Positions 16,551 to 19,498 of a stretch of 19,498 nt of DNA are shown here, piece by piece. Source of the DNA: an uncultured Eubacteriales bacterium (GTDB lineage: Bacteria; Bacillota_A; Clostridia; Lachnospirales; Lachnospiraceae); assembly GCA_902803345.1 (NCBI GenBank), contig CADCPV010000168.1, forward strand, positions 1 through 19,498, written 5' to 3'. A model generated the notes under the pieces. It worked only from the letters and a program-made list of their open reading frames with translations. It was not told where the DNA came from and did no database searches. How positions within the stretch are numbered: position 1 is the first letter of the stretch; every line of letters starts with the position of its first letter. The position numbers were made by a program, and so were the translations under genes.

Positions 16551-18011
16551 ATGGCTGACGATAACAGAAATCTCGAGGATCAGTTAAATATTCTGTTTGA
16601 CGACTTCGATGATGAAGTAGAAGAGATTTCGGAAAAAGCGGCAGAAACGGTTCAGAAAGCGGCTGAGCCCATCGTAGAAGTGAAGGCGCCGGAGAAAGCA
16701 CCTTCCGTGAGCATTCCGACGCTGAATCTGGAGCGCCTTCAGGAGGAAAAAGCGGAACTGCCGAAAGAAACGGTTCCGGCTTTTGAGCTGCCGAAGGCAG
16801 AAGAGATTCCTGCACCGAAGGATGTGGTTCCGGATCTTGATGATACGGTCATCGACACGAAGGAACGCCGCCTGAATTTTGAGGATTTTGACTCTCTGAT
16901 TCCTGAAGATGACGATGATGAGGCACCGATTGCCTATGAAGCGCCTGCTCCTGCTCCGAAAAAAGAGCCTGAAAAGCCCGCGCCGAAGAGGGAGATTCCG
17001 AAACCGGCGCCCAAAAAAGAAGCGCCGAAGTTCGATTTCGAGCCGCTTCCGGATGAGGACGAGGACCTCCCAGCGGATGATTTTTCGGATTATATTGATA
17101 AGCAGGCGGATGCGGACGATATCGATGCGGAATACATCGGTGATACACCCCAGTCCATGCGCAAAAAACGCGAGCAGGAGAAGGACCGTTCGACGCTGAA
17201 ATCCGTCAATCAGACTTCCCGCCGCGACCCGAGACAGGCTTCCCGGGAAGAAATGAAGAAGGAATCCATCCGTTTCTGGATCTTCACGGCAATCGTTGCG
17301 CTGGTTGTTGCAGCGGCTGTGCTTCTGATCCTCAATAAGCGCGGCATTATCAAGCTGTTTGACCGGGAAACGACTACGGTTGCGGAATCCACGACGGAAG
17401 CTCCGACGACAACGGAAGCCCCGACCACAACGGAAGCCCCGACGACGACGGAAGAACCGACCACGGAAGAAACCACGACCGAGGAGCCGACGACAGAGGA
17501 AACCGCTCCGGCGGAAGGACCGGAGAGCGTTGCAGGCAATTACAACGATATGTTTATTGTCCGGTATTACGAGGACAATCCGGAGTTTACGCTGAAAGTC
17601 CGCGAGACACCGGTAGACGGCCAGGTAATCGGTCTCCTGCATTCTTATGAAGGCGGCGAAATCCTCGAAAACCTCGGGGACGGCTGGTTCAAGGTTTCCA
17701 CAAGCGGCATCGAAGGATATCTTGCCGGAGATTATGTCATGTACGGCGACGAAGCGAAAGCAATTGCGGCGGAGCATGCGGTGGAAGGCGTCAGGGTCAC
17801 GGCGGATGACAACCTGAATATCCGGATCTCTGCGAGCGCGGACTCCGAAAGCGTTGACGCGGCACCGCACGGCGCTGTGCTGGAGCTTTTGGAAGAAGCC
17901 GGTGATTTCTACCGGATCCGTTATGCAGGCGTTGTGGACGGCTATGTCAGCAAGGAATTTGCACAGCGCGGCTGGTTCCTGAAAGAAGCAACCCGGTATT
18001 ATCCGGAATAA
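16551..18011 (+). CDS. Membrane-anchored bacterial SH3 domain protein
   Basis: A 486-residue single-pass protein. Residues 1-240 form a hydrophilic, very acidic and Pro/Lys-rich tail with repeated EKPAPK-like segments and no Cys. One helix follows at about 242-263, then a Thr/Glu/Pro-rich stalk (about 274-317). Two SH3b-like domains (about 328-400 and 408-480) carry the typical LKVRETPVDGQVIG and LNIRISASADSESV strands. With no signal peptide before it, the acidic tail should be inside and the SH3 domains outside, where such domains usually bind peptidoglycan. AGGAGG at 16534-16539 and a closer GAGGA precede the ATG. It starts 18 bases after parC, so it is probably cotranscribed. Its function is not known. 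No terminator is visible after it. Confidence 0.88.
   Translation: MADDNRNLEDQLNILFDDFDDEVEEISEKAAETVQKAAEPIVEVKAPEKAPSVSIPTLNLERLQEEKAELPKETVPAFELPKAEEIPAPKDVVPDLDDTVIDTKERRLNFEDFDSLIPEDDDDEAPIAYEAPAPAPKKEPEKPAPKREIPKPAPKKEAPKFDFEPLPDEDEDLPADDFSDYIDKQADADDIDAEYIGDTPQSMRKKREQEKDRSTLKSVNQTSRRDPRQASREEMKKESIRFWIFTAIVALVVAAAVLLILNKRGIIKLFDRETTTVAESTTEAPTTTEAPTTTEAPTTTEEPTTEETTTEEPTTEETAPAEGPESVAGNYNDMFIVRYYEDNPEFTLKVRETPVDGQVIGLLHSYEGGEILENLGDGWFKVSTSGIEGYLAGDYVMYGDEAKAIAAEHAVEGVRVTADDNLNIRISASADSESVDAAPHGAVLELLEEAGDFYRIRYAGVVDGYVSKEFAQRGWFLKEATRYYPE
17394..17465 (+). repeat. Four 18-base tandem repeats coding TEAPTT
   Basis: Four head-to-tail 18-base units (17394, 17412, 17430, 17448) beginning ACGGAAG encode TEAPTT three times and TEEPTT once. 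They are nearly identical, with changes mostly at third positions, and form the start of the extracellular stalk of the SH3 protein. Copy number could vary by slippage without breaking the frame. Degenerate TEE units continue to about 17500. Confidence 0.88.
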
Positions 18012-18024
18012 AATAAAAAAACTC

Positions 18025-18053
18025 TTGACAACTACGGGCAAAACCGTTATACT
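18025..18053 (+). promoter_or_regulatory. Promoter for the yceD-rpmF operon
   Basis: A perfect -35 TTGACA at 18025-18030 and TATACT at 18048-18053 with a 17-base spacer. Transcription would start near 18060, giving a leader of about 40 bases. This is among the strongest promoter matches in the window, as expected for a ribosomal protein operon. Confidence 0.9.
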
Positions 18054-18099
18054 ACTCAGGTGCGCCCAATTGTGAGGACGTACAGGGACAGGATAGATT

Positions 18100-18639
18100 A
18101 TGCTGATTGATCTTTCGGAACTCCTGCCTTTTACGGAAGGCGAGAGAGAGTACCGGGTATCTTATGAACGGGGCAGCATTCTGGATTATGAGATTTCAGA
18201 AGCGCCGGAAACACTGCTTCGGATCGTACACCACCGCGGGAATTCTTTCGAAATCATGGGAACAGGCACTGTCAGGGTAATGATTCCCTGCGCAAGATGT
18301 CTTGAACCGGTCGAACAGACAATCCTGTTTACAGCAGACCGTGCATTTGACCTTCAGACAGGCCTGGATACGGACGGAGAAGCGTGTGAATTCCTTTTGG
18401 AGAACATGCTCGACACCGATGATATGATCGCGGATCTTGCGGTCATGAATCTGCCGATCCGGGTACTGTGCCGGGAAGACTGCAAAGGGCTCTGCGAAAA
18501 ATGCGGCGCCAATCTGAATAACGGTCCCTGCGGATGCGGGGAGGAGCGTGCGCCGACCAGAATGGCCGATGCGATTGCGGCAGCCATGAATGCCGCGAAA
18601 AACAACAATCCGATCCGGCAGAAGCCGCGTAAAAAATGA
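18100..18639 (+). CDS. YceD/DUF177 family protein
   Basis: A 179-residue cytoplasmic protein of the DUF177 (YceD) family, which nearly always lies beside rpmF and is linked to 23S rRNA or large-subunit maturation in bacteria and plastids. Sequence landmarks are C64-x2-C67 in the middle and the C-terminal signature LCREDCKGLCEKCGANLN followed by C144-x-C146 (C124, C128, C132, C135), probably a metal site. The tail is basic (KKNN-type in outline, ending RQKPRKK). The ATG at 18100 follows an AGGAT at about 18090. It is followed 21 bases later by rpmF. Confidence 0.92.
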   Translation: MLIDLSELLPFTEGEREYRVSYERGSILDYEISEAPETLLRIVHHRGNSFEIMGTGTVRVMIPCARCLEPVEQTILFTADRAFDLQTGLDTDGEACEFLLENMLDTDDMIADLAVMNLPIRVLCREDCKGLCEKCGANLNNGPCGCGEERAPTRMADAIAAAMNAAKNNNPIRQKPRKK

Positions 18640-18660
18640 CAGGGTAAGGAGGTGTACGAA

Positions 18661-18843
18661 ATGTCCATTTGTCCTAAGAATAGAACTTCCCGCGCACGGC
18701 GCGACAGCCGCAGAGCGAACTGGAAAATGAGTTCTGTTAATCTGGTGAAGTGCAGCCACTGCGGTGCTCTGATGAAGCCCCATTGTGTCTGCAAACAGTG
18801 CGGATACTACAACAAAAAGGAAATCATTAAACAGGAAGCATAA
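18661..18843 (+). CDS. rpmF: 50S ribosomal protein L32
   Basis: A 60-residue large-subunit protein. It starts MSICPKNRTSRARRDSRRAN, the usual basic N-terminal region, and has a zinc ribbon from C31, C34, C44 and C47 (KCSHC ... CVCKQC), so it is the zinc-containing form. A near-perfect AAGGAGGT at 18646-18653 with a 7-base spacer decides for the ATG at 18661 over an in-frame GTG at 18652 that falls inside the ribosome site. It is followed by a strong terminator. In many bacteria plsX and fatty-acid genes come next; here they do not. Confidence 0.98.
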   Translation: MSICPKNRTSRARRDSRRANWKMSSVNLVKCSHCGALMKPHCVCKQCGYYNKKEIIKQEA

Positions 18844-18863
18844 GATGCTCCCCCAAAAAGATC

Positions 18864-18899
18864 AGGCCCGTGACCGCAGCGTCGCGGGTCTCTTTTTTT
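18864..18899 (+). terminator. Rho-independent terminator after rpmF
   Basis: An 11-bp stem (AGGCCCGTGAC at 18864-18874, GTCGCGGGTCT at 18881-18891, two G-T pairs), loop CGCAGC, then seven T residues at 18893-18899. It ends the yceD-rpmF transcript. Confidence 0.92.
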
Positions 18900-18900
18900 C

Positions 18901-18929
18901 TTTACTTTCTGAGGAAAATGGATTATAGT
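18901..18929 (+). promoter_or_regulatory. Possible promoter for the zf-HC2 gene
   Basis: TTTACT at 18901-18906 and TATAGT at 18924-18929 with a 17-base spacer, directly after the rpmF terminator. A start point near 18936 would exclude the in-frame ATG at 18918 and leave the ATG at 18963. The -35 box is weak. Confidence 0.5.
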
Positions 18930-18962
18930 ATTCCTATCACGAATCAGGAAGGGTGCGCGTTC

Positions 18963-19289
18963 ATGAACTGTGAAGAAGTCCATCAGCATTTTGACGCCTT
19001 CATAGACGACGAAATGTCGGTCAATGACACCGATGAATTTATCCGCCATATCGAACAGTGCCGGGACTGCTACGATGACCTGGAGGTTTACTACATGGTC
19101 TTAGCGGCTACCGGCGAGCTTTCCGAGTCGGATTTAGAGAGCTATGACCTGACGCATCTATTGCCGGATAAACTGAGTGCCGCGCGAAAATTCGTCCGGC
19201 GGCGCCAGCTGATTCGCTTCCTGACGGCTGCAGTTATCGTGATTCTTTTCATTGCTGCAGTCTATTTCATTTTCTATCTTACGAGGTAA
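18963..19289 (+). CDS. Short membrane protein with zf-HC2 (anti-sigma type) zinc motif
   Basis: A 108-residue protein. The N-terminus starts MNCEEVHQHFDAFIDDEMS and has H29-x3-C33-x2-C36 (HIEQCRDC), the zinc motif of the zf-HC2 family found in many anti-sigma factors. A linker follows and then one C-terminal helix (about 84-105), so the zinc domain faces the cytoplasm. AGGAAGG at 18946-18952 supports the ATG at 18963; the start at 18918 would lie before the likely transcript start. No sigma factor gene is next to it within the window, so an anti-sigma role is a family-based guess. The next gene begins three bases after the stop. Confidence 0.82.
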   Translation: MNCEEVHQHFDAFIDDEMSVNDTDEFIRHIEQCRDCYDDLEVYYMVLAATGELSESDLESYDLTHLLPDKLSAARKFVRRRQLIRFLTAAVIVILFIAAVYFIFYLTR

Positions 19290-19292
19290 CGC

Positions 19293-19498
19293 ATGGAAAC
19301 CGGCAATTACCTGCTGCTGATCGACGGATCCAGCCTGCTTTCAACGCAGTTTTTCGGAAATCTTCCGAGAGAAATCCTTTTTGCAAAAACACCGGAAGAA
19401 AAAGAAAAGTACTTCCATAAAATCATGATGACTTCGGGCGGCGTCTATACGAACGCGGTCTACGGCTTTCTTCGGACGCTTTTCGCGATCTTACGAGA
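19293..19498 (+). CDS. 5'-3' exonuclease (PolA-type N-terminal domain), 3' end missing
   Basis: Only the first 68 codons are in the window. The reading frame from ATG 19293 gives LLLIDGSSLL near the N-terminus, with the first metal-binding Asp of the flap/5'-nuclease family, and then GGVYTNAVYGFLRTLFAIL, which matches the second conserved strand-helix of the PolA 5'-3' exonuclease domain. The insertion between the two motifs is longer than in standard DNA polymerase I, which hints at a stand-alone exonuclease, but a full polA cannot be excluded. GAGG at 19283-19286 serves as ribosome site. It is coupled closely to the zf-HC2 gene, so the two are likely cotranscribed. Confidence 0.85.
   Translation, partial: METGNYLLLIDGSSLLSTQFFGNLPREILFAKTPEEKEKYFHKIMMTSGGVYTNAVYGFLRTLFAILR

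Noticed and set aside
18870..18962. Extended N-terminus of the zf-HC2 protein from 18870 or 18918
   Set aside because: The 18870 frame starts inside the rpmF terminator, and 18918 lies upstream of the likely transcript start; family members begin at or near MNCEEV.
1..19498. CRISPR arrays, IS elements, phage genes, toxin-antitoxin or defence genes, riboswitches or T-boxes
   Set aside because: Read through on both strands. No regularly spaced repeats, transposase or integrase motifs, or conserved leader structures were seen; gaps are short and explained by promoters, terminators or ribosome sites.

Overview
The window looks like a chromosomal housekeeping segment from a fairly GC-rich member of the Clostridia, most likely Lachnospiraceae or a close relative. 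This rests on the gene content (clostridial AlaRS with a Cys-rich catalytic insert, RecU, a short Zn-type L32, a second gyrase-like parE/parC pair, a MoxR/DUF58/transglutaminase cluster), on strong AGGAGG-type ribosome sites, and on housekeeping promoters with 17-bp spacers. All confidently called genes lie on the + strand. No phage, IS element, CRISPR array or defence locus is visible.

Left block (1-6584): the 3' part of alaS runs, by short overlaps, into a two-helix membrane protein of unknown function, an RluA-family rRNA pseudouridine synthase and the Holliday-junction resolvase recU. After a short gap comes a large zinc-ribbon membrane protein with three extracytoplasmic repeats. A hairpin that looks like its terminator also contains the promoter of the following tRNA-Leu(CAA).

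Middle block (6587-12213): tRNA-Leu is followed by a promoter and secG, a terminator, smpB, and then a tightly packed moxR / DUF58 / transglutaminase cluster, ended by a strong terminator. The usual rnr gene between secG and smpB is missing here.

Right block (12245-18011): a clear promoter drives a type II topoisomerase pair. I call it topoisomerase IV (parE, parC) rather than gyrase because the A subunit shows no GyrA box. A membrane-anchored bacterial SH3 protein with an acidic cytoplasmic tail and a Thr/Glu/Pro-rich stalk follows 18 bases downstream. A promoter-like element sits in a patch of unusual codons inside the end of parC.

Far right (18025-19498): a consensus promoter, a YceD/DUF177 protein, rpmF (L32) and a terminator. 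Then come a short membrane protein with a zf-HC2 anti-sigma-type zinc motif and the 5' end of a 5'-3' exonuclease gene cut by the window edge. The genes together cover translation (alaS, rluA, tRNA, smpB, yceD/rpmF), secretion (secG), DNA topology and repair (parE/parC, recU, exonuclease) and the cell envelope (MoxR cluster, SH3 protein, zinc-ribbon repeat protein). I see no clearly new system. The best leads are the intragenic promoter in parC, the topoisomerase/SH3 linkage, the zinc-ribbon repeat protein, and a possible frameshift at the end of the gene after alaS.
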